From Lachnospiraceae bacterium (GTDB taxonomy: Bacteria > Bacillota > Clostridia > Lachnospirales > Lachnospiraceae): a stretch of DNA of 50,855 bases. Location of the stretch: positions 1 through 50,855 of the forward strand of contig JAJBTQ010000014.1 of assembly GCA_020860755.1 (NCBI GenBank), in the 5' to 3' direction. Positions 9,066 to 17,078 of the stretch are shown here, one piece after another; position 1 is the first letter of the stretch, and each line of letters starts with the position of its first letter. A model generated the notes under the pieces. That model saw only the letters and a list, made by a program, of their open reading frames with translations. It was not told the origin of the DNA and ran no database searches. Both the position numbers and the translations under genes were made by a program.

Positions 9066-12044
9066 ATGAAAAAGTATCTGAAAGTAATGGACAAAATTAC
9101 AGGCTGGCCGATCCTTAAGCGGAGGGCCCTCTACATAGTGGGGATCGTGATCTTTACGATCCTGTTCCTGCTGATGCTGTTTTTATGCCTTTTGCTGCCA
9201 ATGGTAATGCGGATGATGGGATCGGAAGACGTCGGCAACACTGCGGTGACGGAAGACGTCGAATTGGGCGATGAAGCCGAGTGGACCGATGTCACTGAGC
9301 GTCCCGACGATACCGAGTGGACCGATGACACTGAGCAGCCCGACGATGCCGAGTGGACCGGTGACATGGAATGGGCCGATGATACCGAGTGGTCAGGTGA
9401 CATGGAGTGGTCTGACGACACGGAGTGGAGTGATGACACCGGAGACTCCTACGCCTTGACGCAGGAAGAGCAGGATGTCTTCCATGATGGTCTGCGCGTT
9501 GTGCGGCGCCTGGCCGTTCTGTTCGGTGTTCTGGACGCGGTGTGCATCTATATGCTGGTCTATTTAAGGAGAAAGAAAAAGCGTCTGGCGTTAGAAGAAG
9601 AGAAAGAGAAACTCAGGCAGGCTGCGGAGAGCGGGGAAGCCTATCTTGACAGGACAGAGGAACCGCAAAAACCGCATCCTTACCGCAACTGGATCATTCT
9701 GCTGATCATCGTGGGGATTGTGATCGTCCTGCTCCGTGTGCTGTCCGGGAGAGACCGCCAAGAGGAGTCGCAGACGCAGGCTACGATCCACAGCGGAGAG
9801 GCCGAGATCACGGATCTTGCGACAGTTCTGCCCGGAGCGGGTACGCTCGCCGAGGAGGATGCTGAGGCCTTCTCTCTTCCCGAAGATGTGGAGATTAAAA
9901 AGTGGCTTGTCTCCAACGGGGAGACTGTAGAAGAGGGTCAGATGCTGGCCACGGTGGATCCCGTATCCGTAATGACCTCCATTGTCGAAGTACAGGACAA
10001 GATGGACGCTCTGGATAAGGGCCTTGCCGAATATGAGGATCAGACTGCCACCAGCACGATCACGGCGGCAGCAGACGGCCGGGTCATCAAGATCTATGCC
10101 TCGGACGGCACTTCCGTGACGGATACCATGTACGAGCATGACGCCCTGATGCTGCTTTCTTTAGATGGACTGATGTCGGTCACCCTTGACACAGACGTTT
10201 CTTTAAGTGCGGGCGATACTGTGCAGGTGACGCTCTCAAACGGCACGGAGATGGAGGGCAAGGTCGGCAGTGTGACGAATCAGACTGCCGTCATCACAGT
10301 CTCGGACGATGGACCGACGCTCGGCGATACCGTTTCGGTGAAGACTAAAAGTGGTCAGAACATAGGTGAGGGCACCCTCAGCATCCACAGCGAGTGGGAT
10401 GTGACCGGGTTTGTCGGCGTCGTGTCCGGCATCTCTGTCTCCGAGGGAAGCAAGGTGAGCAGCGGAGATACGCTTTTAACTTTAACTGACACAGAAGATA
10501 CGGGTGCTTACGAACTCCTTTTAGAGCAGCGTGAAAAGCTCGAGGATCAGATGGAGACCTTGTTTAAGGCCTATGAGGACGGCTATGTCTGTGCGCCCTG
10601 TGACGGTGTGATCACAAATATTGACACGGACGCGGCCACGGAGGACAACACGGAGGATGCATCTGACACAGAGAATACGACTGGCACAAAAAATACGACT
10701 GGCGAGAAGAACACAGCCGATCCGACAATAGCCCGCAGCGGCGCAGTGGCGGCTTCTCCGATGGTGAGTCAAAATACGACGGTGAAGTTTGTGCGGCTTT
10801 CAGATCTGGACACTGAGGAAGAGGATCCTTACGAGCGCATAGCCAAGCTGGAACAGCAGGTGGAGGAGCTGACAAATGAGCGGGATCAGCTGCAGGCGGA
10901 TTTAGATGCATCTGATCAGGATAATAGCTCTTTGCGGGATCAGATTACAGATTTAGAAAACCAGATTGGCGACTTGAAGAACCAAATTGAAGAATTACAA
11001 AACAGGGAGTCGGCCGGTACCGGTTCAAATACCCGTTATGCAGTGGGCACGGTACAGTCGGTCTCCGGCAACTCTGTCACGATATCATACATCACCGGCG
11101 GCAGCGGGAGCGGCACAGTCACACTGCCGGCAAACATCGGCCTTTACAAGGACGGGAAATATTCCTCCAATGCCTCAGCCGGTCAGATTCAAGCGGGCGA
11201 TCTGCTGATCATAATCTATAACGGAGACAGCGGTGATGTCCAGACCGCGATCTGCGCCTCGGGCACTTCCCAAGGTCAGCAAAATGAAAGTGGTGTCGCA
11301 GACGAAAGCCCTGGTTTGTCGCTTGAGGAAGGGGAATTGGAAGACCTTTACGGAGATCTGGGTGGTCTGGATGACTACGATCTTGATATGGATGACCTCT
11401 ACGGCGATCTCGATCTTGACATGGACGAACTCTATGGGGATTACGATTTAGGTGACCTGGATGAGGAGGATCTTGCCGCTGAAGCAGTTGCGACTGCAGT
11501 GGAGGAGACATACGGAGTAGCGGAGCGCACCCTTGCATCCATCATTCCGCAGGATCAAATGAAGTTCACGATCACCGTCGATGAGACGGACATTTCCAAG
11601 CTGTCGAAAGATCAGGAGGCTCTTGTCACGCTCGATGCGTTCCCGGGGCAGTCTTTTGTCGGTACGGTATCGGCCATTCACCGCACCGGCTCCAATTCAG
11701 GCGGACGCACCAAGTACACGGCCGACATCACGATCGACCGCGAGGAGGGTATGCTGGCCGGCATGAATGCCTCGGCACAGATCACGCTTGATGCTAAAAA
11801 CGATGTGCTTTGCATTCCGGAGGCGGCGCTTGTCGAGGAGAACGGAGACACCTACGTCTACACTACTTTTGATGAGAGTGAGGACGAGCTCGGCGGCCTG
11901 ACGGAAGTGACGACCGGAATCTCTGACGGCACCAACGTGGAGATCCTCTCGGGGCTTGAGGAGGGAAGCGAATATTATTATCGATACCTCGATGTGGTCA
12001 ACTATGAGTCTGCCTCTGCGTCATCAGACAGCGGAATGTTTTAA
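9066..12044 (+). CDS. Oversized second adaptor (HlyD/YknX-like) with repeats and coiled coil
   Basis: A 992-residue relative of the first adaptor, starting 5 bp after the permease with little visible ribosome site, so probably translated by coupling. The order is: anchor helix (about 18-48); 12-residue acidic repeats rich in EWTDDT-like units (about 72-125); a second helix near 140-160; a charged stretch; a third helix near 220-240; barrel-sandwich halves (about 270-330 and 440-500). Then come a Thr/Asn/Glu-rich linker, a heptad-like coiled coil (about 588-655), a small beta-rich segment (YAVGTVQSVSGNSVTISY), an acidic DLYGDLD-type repeat (about 757-800) and adaptor beta-domains to the end (FTITVDETDISKLSKDQEA onward). 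The adaptor core is clear; the inserted modules are unlike usual YknX or MacA proteins. Confidence 0.75.
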   Translation: MKKYLKVMDKITGWPILKRRALYIVGIVIFTILFLLMLFLCLLLPMVMRMMGSEDVGNTAVTEDVELGDEAEWTDVTERPDDTEWTDDTEQPDDAEWTGDMEWADDTEWSGDMEWSDDTEWSDDTGDSYALTQEEQDVFHDGLRVVRRLAVLFGVLDAVCIYMLVYLRRKKKRLALEEEKEKLRQAAESGEAYLDRTEEPQKPHPYRNWIILLIIVGIVIVLLRVLSGRDRQEESQTQATIHSGEAEITDLATVLPGAGTLAEEDAEAFSLPEDVEIKKWLVSNGETVEEGQMLATVDPVSVMTSIVEVQDKMDALDKGLAEYEDQTATSTITAAADGRVIKIYASDGTSVTDTMYEHDALMLLSLDGLMSVTLDTDVSLSAGDTVQVTLSNGTEMEGKVGSVTNQTAVITVSDDGPTLGDTVSVKTKSGQNIGEGTLSIHSEWDVTGFVGVVSGISVSEGSKVSSGDTLLTLTDTEDTGAYELLLEQREKLEDQMETLFKAYEDGYVCAPCDGVITNIDTDAATEDNTEDASDTENTTGTKNTTGEKNTADPTIARSGAVAASPMVSQNTTVKFVRLSDLDTEEEDPYERIAKLEQQVEELTNERDQLQADLDASDQDNSSLRDQITDLENQIGDLKNQIEELQNRESAGTGSNTRYAVGTVQSVSGNSVTISYITGGSGSGTVTLPANIGLYKDGKYSSNASAGQIQAGDLLIIIYNGDSGDVQTAICASGTSQGQQNESGVADESPGLSLEEGELEDLYGDLGGLDDYDLDMDDLYGDLDLDMDELYGDYDLGDLDEEDLAAEAVATAVEETYGVAERTLASIIPQDQMKFTITVDETDISKLSKDQEALVTLDAFPGQSFVGTVSAIHRTGSNSGGRTKYTADITIDREEGMLAGMNASAQITLDAKNDVLCIPEAALVEENGDTYVYTTFDESEDELGGLTEVTTGISDGTNVEILSGLEEGSEYYYRYLDVVNYESASASSDSGMF
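9279..9440 (+). repeat. 36-bp in-frame minisatellite
   Basis: Four full 36-bp units start at 9279, 9315, 9351 and 9387, with a partial fifth from 9423. Each begins with the codons GAG-TGG and encodes 12 residues of the type EWTDDTEQPDDA. Units differ by point changes but the period is exact and keeps frame. It codes for an acidic, Trp-containing loop between two membrane helices of the second adaptor. Confidence 0.9.
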
Positions 12045-12056
12045 CCTGTGTGGTGC

Positions 12057-12085
12057 TTGCTTTTTCTTCTTTATAGTGCTATAAC
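12057..12085 (+). promoter_or_regulatory. Possible promoter for the MATE gene
   Basis: TTGCTT (12057-12062), a 17-bp spacer and TATAAC (12080-12085) lie in the 75-bp gap before the MATE gene. The -10 is good and the -35 weak. Confidence 0.4.
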
Positions 12086-12119
12086 AGCCAAAGGATAATG
12101 TGTAAGGAGATTATGTGTG

Positions 12120-13523
12120 ATGGCTCGCACGAAGGCGGAAGATACGCACAGCAGAAAGTCCGAAGAGCAGTATGAGACAATGACGCAGACTCCCGTCCGG
12201 AGGCTGATCCTGCGTCTTGCAGTGCCGACTGTGATCAGCATGCTGGTCACGAACATCTACAATCTCGCCGACACGGCTTTTGTCGGGCGGCTCGGCACGA
12301 GTGCCAGCGGCGCGGTGGGGATCGTGTTTGGATTTATGGCGATCATTCAGGCCTTTGGTTTTCTCTTTGGTCAGGGCTCCGGCATCCTGCTCGCCAGAAA
12401 GCTCGGGGAACAGGACCGGGAAGCTGCCAATGTGATCGCGTCAACCGGATTTTTCTGTTCTCTTTTCGCAGGGTTTGTGATCGCGATCCTCTCGGCCATT
12501 TTCTTAAATCCACTTGTAATGCTTTTGGGGAGCACGGAGACGATCGCCCCCTTTGCAAGGACGTATATCTTTTTTATTCTTCTCGCAACTCCCGTCATGA
12601 CGGTCAGCTTTACGATGAATAATATCCTGCGGCATGAGGGAAAAGCCACGCTTGGGACCATCGGTCTCATGGTCGGCGCAGTCTTAAACATCTGCCTCGA
12701 TCCGATCCTGATGTTCGGACTTAATCTGGGGATCGCCGGAGCGGGGCTCTCCACGATGATCAGCCAGTATGTCAGCTTCTTTATCCTGCTCAGTATGTTC
12801 CTCGGGGGAAGAACTGTGAGTGTACTGCGCATCCGCCTGGTCTGCCTTAAACCGGCACTGCTCGGGAATATTTTCACGACCGGTCTGCCCAGCCTTTTGC
12901 GGCAGGGCTTAAACAGTGCCGCTACGGTGGTATTAAACACCTATGCGGCCGGTTTTGGCGATGAGGCGGTGGCGGCGCTTTCCATCGTATCCAGGATCAT
13001 CTTTTTTGTCATGGCGATCGCGATCGGGATCGGGCAGGGATTTCAGCCTGTCTGCAGCTTCAACTTCGGAGCAAGGCGGTTTGAGCGCGTGCGGATCGGA
13101 TATCGCTTCACAACGCTTTTTTCTGAACTCGTCGTTGTGGCAGGGGTGATCATACTTCTGGTCTGGTCGGGAAGCCTGATCGCCCTGTTTCGAAACGACC
13201 CTGCAGTCATCGAGATCGGAATACGCGCGCTTCGGATCCAGAGCGTAGCGCTTTTGACAGTCCCGTTTTGTATGAATACGGAGATGACGCTGCAGTGCGC
13301 GGGCCGGAAGGTCGGGGCCTCCCTGCTCTCCTCCATGCGCAGCGGGCTCTACTTTATTCCGGTGATCATCATTTTGGCATATTGGCGCGGACTGTACGGA
13401 ATTGAAGAGGCTCAGGCGGTGACGTTTGTCCTTTCTCTGATCACGGCTGTGCCGTTTGCGGTTCATTTTTTCAGAAAGATGGGCCAGATGGAGGCGGAAT
13501 CCGCCAAGCCATCTGACCCGTAA
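12120..13523 (+). CDS. MATE family multidrug/metabolite exporter
   Basis: Membrane antiporter of 467 residues with twelve hydrophobic segments in two homologous halves. MATE-typical features are the opening PVRRLILRLAVPTVISMLVTNIYNLADTAFVGRLG, the FLFGQGSGILLARKLG stretch, and the second-half equivalents GLPSLLRQGLNSAATVVLN and IGQGFQPVCSFNFGA. Substrate is not predictable; members expel drugs or metabolites using Na+ or H+. The ATG at 12120 is chosen because AAGGAGA at 12104-12110 is well spaced for it; a GTG directly before it is in frame but less well placed. It converges with the - strand gene across only 22 bp, with no obvious hairpin between them. Confidence 0.9.
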   Translation: MARTKAEDTHSRKSEEQYETMTQTPVRRLILRLAVPTVISMLVTNIYNLADTAFVGRLGTSASGAVGIVFGFMAIIQAFGFLFGQGSGILLARKLGEQDREAANVIASTGFFCSLFAGFVIAILSAIFLNPLVMLLGSTETIAPFARTYIFFILLATPVMTVSFTMNNILRHEGKATLGTIGLMVGAVLNICLDPILMFGLNLGIAGAGLSTMISQYVSFFILLSMFLGGRTVSVLRIRLVCLKPALLGNIFTTGLPSLLRQGLNSAATVVLNTYAAGFGDEAVAALSIVSRIIFFVMAIAIGIGQGFQPVCSFNFGARRFERVRIGYRFTTLFSELVVVAGVIILLVWSGSLIALFRNDPAVIEIGIRALRIQSVALLTVPFCMNTEMTLQCAGRKVGASLLSSMRSGLYFIPVIIILAYWRGLYGIEEAQAVTFVLSLITAVPFAVHFFRKMGQMEAESAKPSDP

Positions 13524-13545
13524 GAGATTATAGCCTTTATTAAAT

Positions 13546-14256
13546 TTACTCTGCCGGCGGATCGCTCATAACGGGCTGTTCGGCGGCTTTTTTTCTGTGC
13601 CGCAGCCACGTTATAAGACAGAGGATGGCGAACACGACTGCTGAGAGGATAGCGATGATCCAGCGCATCGGGACTTCGCCCATCAGCAGGCCGACACCCT
13701 GCACCATGGTCGTGAAACCGAAGATGGCGAAGATGAAAAAGGCGAGGATGTTTAAGAAGCCGGAAGGCGTCTTGCTCTTTAAGAGATAGCCGACGAGCAT
13801 TCCGATGACATCCGCGAGGAAGAGCCCCACGGAGCAGGCGAGCCACACGAGGATGGCCCGGCTGAACCCCTCGTTTGCCGCGAAAGTGATGGCAGTCAGC
13901 TGCGTCTTGTCGCCGAGTTCTGCGATAAAAAATGTGCCGAACACGACCCACATGGGATGGCCCTTGCGGGCGCTGCCTTCGTTTTCCTCCTCTTCTTCCG
14001 TCTGCCGGAAGCTGCTCCAGGCAAAGTAGAAGAAGGCGATGGCGGCGGCGATCTTGATCAGCCAGGTGGGGATAAACGCACTGATGATAGACCCAGCTCC
14101 GACTGCGATCGCATTTAACGCCAGGATCGCGATTCCCGCGCCCATGATAATGTCGCGGAGCTTGTACTTCGATGTCATGGCGATCATCAGAAGCTGTGTC
14201 TTATCGCCCATCTCGGCAATAAACATCGTGCCGAGGATTTCCCAAAAAAGAAGCAT
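13546..14256 (-). CDS. TMEM165/GDT1 family (UPF0016) cation transporter, probably Mn2+ export
   Basis: Membrane protein of 236 residues with two copies of the family signature: EMGDKTQL at residues 15-22 and ELGDKTQL in the second half. Each lies at the start of a three-helix repeat separated by a charged loop (RQTEEEEENEGSARKGH). GDT1/UPF0016 proteins transport Mn2+ and/or Ca2+, and bacterial members act in manganese export. The upstream yybP-ykoY-type riboswitch strongly supports a manganese role. AAGGGGAG on the - strand precedes the ATG at a good distance. Mn2+ rather than Ca2+ specificity is inferred from the regulator. Confidence 0.9.
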   Translation of the reverse strand: MLLFWEILGTMFIAEMGDKTQLLMIAMTSKYKLRDIIMGAGIAILALNAIAVGAGSIISAFIPTWLIKIAAAIAFFYFAWSSFRQTEEEEENEGSARKGHPMWVVFGTFFIAELGDKTQLTAITFAANEGFSRAILVWLACSVGLFLADVIGMLVGYLLKSKTPSGFLNILAFFIFAIFGFTTMVQGVGLLMGEVPMRWIIAILSAVVFAILCLITWLRHRKKAAEQPVMSDPPAE

Positions 14257-14272
14257 GGTTAACTCCCCTTAC

Positions 14273-14310
14273 GCTGCCAATAAAAAAGAGGCAGCTTTTT
14301 TTGTGCTGCC
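14273..14310 (-). terminator. Second terminator hairpin before the GDT1 gene, with a competing segment
   Basis: On the - strand, GGCAGC (14310-14305) pairs with GCTGCC (14295-14290) across an A-rich loop, followed by TCTTTTTTATT. A third copy of GGCAGC at 14278-14273, just before the ribosome site, can pair with the same GCTGCC instead. The segment can therefore fold as a terminator or as an alternative hairpin next to the AAGGGGAG site. Confidence 0.65.
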
Positions 14311-14313
14311 TAC

Positions 14314-14361
14314 AAAAAAATAAGACCATGTATGACAGCATTTTCGTCATACATGAGTCTC
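14314..14361 (-). terminator. Riboswitch-controlled terminator
   Basis: On the - strand, GAGAC-T-CATGTATGAC (14361-14346) pairs with GTCATACATG-GTCTT (14336-14322), a stem of about 15 bp with one bulged T. The loop is short, and A then seven T follow (14321-14314). The upstream arm contains the conserved aptamer 3' segment GAGAC and the 3' strand of P1, so aptamer folding and termination are mutually exclusive. Confidence 0.8.
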
Positions 14362-14442
14362 GTTATTTAATACAAGCCAGGCTTCGAAAGGAAACCAGTA
14401 TGTTGACTTGCAACGCTCCGGGCGCTAACTACTCCCTCATGT
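14351..14442 (-). promoter_or_regulatory. yybP-ykoY (Mn2+-sensing) riboswitch aptamer
   Basis: Read on the - strand, the leader begins ACATGAGGGAGTAG (from 14442) and ends AACGAGACTCATGT (to 14351). P1 forms from ACATGAG (14442-14436) and CTCATGT (14357-14351). The GGGAGTAG and GAGAC blocks are the hallmark conserved segments of the yybP-ykoY class, and between them lie the expected helical arms (GCGCCCGGAGCGTTGC and a second arm with loop TTTCG). Ligand binding would stabilise P1 and prevent the overlapping terminator, giving an ON switch for the exporter when Mn2+ is high. Assignment is by motif and by the GDT1 gene downstream. Confidence 0.82.
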
Positions 14443-14449
14443 TCTGTCT

Positions 14450-14479
14450 AAGGTACCACGCTGCCCTCGTGTTTGTCAA
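14450..14479 (-). promoter_or_regulatory. Promoter of the riboswitch-GDT1 transcript
   Basis: On the - strand a perfect TTGACA (14479-14474) is followed after 18 bp by TACCTT (14455-14450). Predicted initiation falls at the very start of the aptamer, as expected for a riboswitch leader. The -10 is weak (3 of 6). Confidence 0.55.
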
Positions 14480-14529
14480 GCCTAATTTTCCCGGGGCGGG
14501 AATATCCGATAAAAGGAGTGTTTGGATAA

Positions 14530-14558
14530 AAGAAGGAGGGGCCGCCAATGGCGGCCCC
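14530..14558 (-). terminator. Terminator after rubrerythrin
   Basis: A perfect 9-bp stem GGGGCCGCC/GGCGGCCCC (14558-14538) with a three-base loop is followed on the - strand by TCCTTCTTTT. It ends the rubrerythrin transcript 38 bp after its stop and separates it from the riboswitch promoter. Confidence 0.75.
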
Positions 14559-14595
14559 TGCACATTTTATGGCAAATAAAGAAATGGTGGCAAAG

Positions 14596-15129
14596 TTAAT
14601 AGTTCTCTTTTCGTACTTCGAAGTAGCTCTGCGGATGGCTGCACACGGGGCACACGCTCGGGGCTTCCCTTCCGACGACCAGGTGTCCGCAGTTGCGGCA
14701 CTCCCACATGGTAATGTCGCTCTTCGCAAAGACTTCCTGAAGCTGCATGTTCTTTAAGAGCTGCAGATAGCGCTCTTCATGGTGGCGTTCAATTTCGGCG
14801 ACCATGCGGAATTTTGCTGCGAGTGCAGAAAACCCTTCCTCCTCTGCTTCTCTTGCAAAGGTGTCATACATTTCAGTCCACTCATAGTTCTCTCCCGCGG
14901 CTCCGTTTTCTAAGTTGGTCGCGGTATCGTGAATACCGTCCAACTCCTTGAACCACATCTTTGCATGCTCCTTTTCGTTGTTTGCAGTGTCAAGGAACAG
15001 CGCAGAGATCTGTTCATAGCCTTCTTTCTTCGCAACACTCGCAAAGTAAGTGTACTTGTTGCGCGCCTGACTCTCGCCCGCAAACGCTGTCATCAGATTT
15101 GCTTCCGTTTTGCTTCCCTTCAATTCCAT
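14596..15129 (-). CDS. Rubrerythrin
   Basis: Cytoplasmic non-haem iron protein that reduces hydrogen peroxide in anaerobes. The 177-residue protein has an N-terminal ferritin-like four-helix domain (ETEANLM-like opening, then [24 protein letters not shown] and the late [10 protein letters not shown]) carrying the di-iron glutamates and histidine. The C-terminal rubredoxin-like domain has two CxxC pairs (CRNCGH and CPVCSH) for the Fe(SCys)4 site. GAAAGGAGAAC precedes the ATG. Length and both metal centres are complete. It is monocistronic, flanked by its own promoter and terminator. Confidence 0.96.
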   Translation of the reverse strand: MELKGSKTEANLMTAFAGESQARNKYTYFASVAKKEGYEQISALFLDTANNEKEHAKMWFKELDGIHDTATNLENGAAGENYEWTEMYDTFAREAEEEGFSALAAKFRMVAEIERHHEERYLQLLKNMQLQEVFAKSDITMWECRNCGHLVVGREAPSVCPVCSHPQSYFEVRKENY

Positions 15130-15202
15130 AAACCGTTCTCCTTTCCGCTCTCCCTAAGAGCTCCTTCTTTTTTTGTATTTCTGGGAACCTTTCGGTAAGC
15201 CC

Positions 15203-15231
15203 AGATTAGCTCAGTAGACGGGTCCAGTCAA
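15203..15231 (-). promoter_or_regulatory. Promoter for rubrerythrin
   Basis: On the - strand TTGACT (15231-15226) and TAATCT (15208-15203) are separated by 17 bp. The 5' leader then contains a hairpin with CTGGG/CCCAG outer arms and an ACC-GAAA-GGT tip. A dyad AAAATCG-GAGG-CGATTTT (15234-15251) abuts the -35 upstream and could be an operator. Confidence 0.5.
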
Positions 15232-15302
15232 GCAAAATCGGAGGCGATTTTTTGTGCGCGCAGCACGAAGAAAAGGACCCTGAAATTCGCTGTACAAATG
15301 CG

Positions 15303-15331
15303 TTGATTTTCCTTAGCTTATTCCATATAAT
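15303..15331 (+). promoter_or_regulatory. Promoter for ptsI
   Basis: TTGATT (15303-15308), a 17-bp spacer and a perfect TATAAT (15326-15331), located 35 bp before the ptsI start. GGGGAGG lies directly before the ATG. Confidence 0.75.
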
Positions 15332-15366
15332 TGAGGTAAGTACAGCCGAATCTTGGGGAGGCGCAC

Positions 15367-17049
15367 ATGGAGAGATATCAGGGAAACCCGGTCGTGGAAA
15401 AGATCGCGGTCGGAAAGATATTCATCTATAAAAAGAAGAAGGACACACCTTACCGGGAGCAGATCGAGGATGTGGTGTATGAGATCTCGCGATTCGAAGA
15501 GGCGCGGGATAAGGCGCTTCGGGAGCTCGATGTGCTCTGTGAGGAGGCAAAGGGCCAGATCGGATCGTCGAATGCCGCTGTGTTCCGGGCACACCGAATG
15601 CTGGTACAGGATCAGATGTACGGCGATTTTATCCGCGGGACCATTCAGGATCAAAAAGTGAATGCAGAGTATGCCGTAGCTGAGGCACAGGCTCATTTTT
15701 CCCAGATGCTTTTGGGCACGGAGGACGCCTATTTAAAAGAACGCGCTTCGGATGTGGCGGATGTCTCGCAGCGGATGCTTCGGCTGCTCGGCAGCGACAT
15801 CGAGACAGAGGGCCCTTCAGAGCCGTCGATCGTTGTGGCGGAGGAACTGACTCCCAGTGAGACAATGCATTTTGACAGGGATACGGTGCTTGCGCTGGTC
15901 GTGCAGCAGGGCTCGGCAAATTCCCACACGGCGATTCTGGCAGAGGCTATGAACATTCCGGCGCTTCTCGGTGTGGAGATCTGCGATGAGTGGGAGGGCC
16001 GGACGGCGGTCTTAGACGGCAGCGCCGGCGAGCTCATTCTCGACCCGGATGGGGATGTCCTCGCACGGATGAAGGAAAAACAGAGAGAGATCGAGGAGAG
16101 GGATGCGAAGCTTGCATTCCTGCGCGGCAGGGAGACGGTCACGGCAGGCGGCCGGAAGATCCGCCTGTACGCAAACATCGGAGAGCTCTCTGACATGGAT
16201 GCCGTGCTCTCCAGCGACGCGGAGGGCATCGGGCTGTTTCGGAGTGAGTTTTTGTATCTGCAGGCTGAGGACTGGCCGACGGAGGAGGAACAGGCGCAGG
16301 TCTACCGTGCCGTGGCGGAGACGATGCGGGGAAAGCCGGTGATCATTCGTACGCTCGATGTGGGCGCGGATAAACAGGCCCCGTACTTTGAGCTGACGTC
16401 GGAGGAAAACGAGGCGCTTCGGTATGCTCATCCGGAAAAGGAAGCGACGGCACCCGGCCCCGGGTTGTTGACAAAAGACGCCCCCGCTTTCGGATACAGG
16501 GGCATCCAGGTCTGTCTCGACCGGCCGGAGATGTTTTGCACCCAACTGCGTTCCATTCTCAGGGCGAGTATGTACGGAACGGTATCGGTGATGTTCCCCA
16601 TGATCGCGTCCGTAGAGGAGGTTGTGGCGTGCAAGGAGCTTTTGACGCAGGCAAAGTCGGAGCTTCGCAAGGAGGGGAAAGAGTACCGCGATATCGAAGT
16701 CGGCGTGATGATCGAGACGCCGGCAGCGGTCGAAGTCAGTGCCATGCTGGCCCGCGAAGTGGATTTTTTCTGTATCGGAACGAATGACCTGATCCAGTAT
16801 CTGCTCGGGGTGGACCGGCAGGACGCCGCGCACGCCGAATGTGCCGATCCGCGGCATCCGGCTGTGACGGAAGCGATCCGGACAACGATAGAAAACGGAC
16901 ATGCGGCGGGTATCTGGGTTGGGATCTGCGGTGAGATGGCAGCGGATACGACGCTGACGGAAATGCTCGTCGAGATGGGAGTCGATGAGCTGTCGGTATC
17001 TCCGGGGGCAGTGTTAAAAGTGCGGGGAGCAGTGAGGGAACTGAACTGA
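15367..17049 (+). CDS. ptsI: PTS Enzyme I (phosphoenolpyruvate-protein phosphotransferase)
   Basis: First enzyme of the sugar phosphotransferase system: takes phosphate from PEP onto a histidine and passes it to HPr. In 560 residues the N-terminal HPr-binding helical domain comes first, then the swivelling phosphohistidine domain with GSANSHTAILA (active His187), then the PEP-binding barrel with GIGLFRSEFLY, RTLDVGADKQ, GVMIETPAAV, GTNDLIQYLLGVDR and GICGEMAAD. All catalytic segments are present. Between EEN and the expected PxxGxRxI there is an extra stretch of about 24 residues (349-372). ptsH lies 20 kb away, not adjacent as in many genomes. It has its own promoter. Confidence 0.94.
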   Translation: MERYQGNPVVEKIAVGKIFIYKKKKDTPYREQIEDVVYEISRFEEARDKALRELDVLCEEAKGQIGSSNAAVFRAHRMLVQDQMYGDFIRGTIQDQKVNAEYAVAEAQAHFSQMLLGTEDAYLKERASDVADVSQRMLRLLGSDIETEGPSEPSIVVAEELTPSETMHFDRDTVLALVVQQGSANSHTAILAEAMNIPALLGVEICDEWEGRTAVLDGSAGELILDPDGDVLARMKEKQREIEERDAKLAFLRGRETVTAGGRKIRLYANIGELSDMDAVLSSDAEGIGLFRSEFLYLQAEDWPTEEEQAQVYRAVAETMRGKPVIIRTLDVGADKQAPYFELTSEENEALRYAHPEKEATAPGPGLLTKDAPAFGYRGIQVCLDRPEMFCTQLRSILRASMYGTVSVMFPMIASVEEVVACKELLTQAKSELRKEGKEYRDIEVGVMIETPAAVEVSAMLAREVDFFCIGTNDLIQYLLGVDRQDAAHAECADPRHPAVTEAIRTTIENGHAAGIWVGICGEMAADTTLTEMLVEMGVDELSVSPGAVLKVRGAVRELN

Positions 17050-17078
17050 CAGGACACAGAAAATTTACATTTCGTTCA

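Noticed and set aside
9279-9440. CRISPR array
   Set aside because: The 36-bp period is contiguous coding repeat with no spacers.
14301-14579. Short + strand open frame across the riboswitch region
   Set aside because: The conserved riboswitch, two terminators and a promoter on the - strand account for this stretch; the frame has no ribosome site.
15203-15235. tRNA-like sequence (TTAGCTCAGTAGACGGG)
   Set aside because: It looks like a D-arm, but no acceptor, anticodon or T-arm lies around it.
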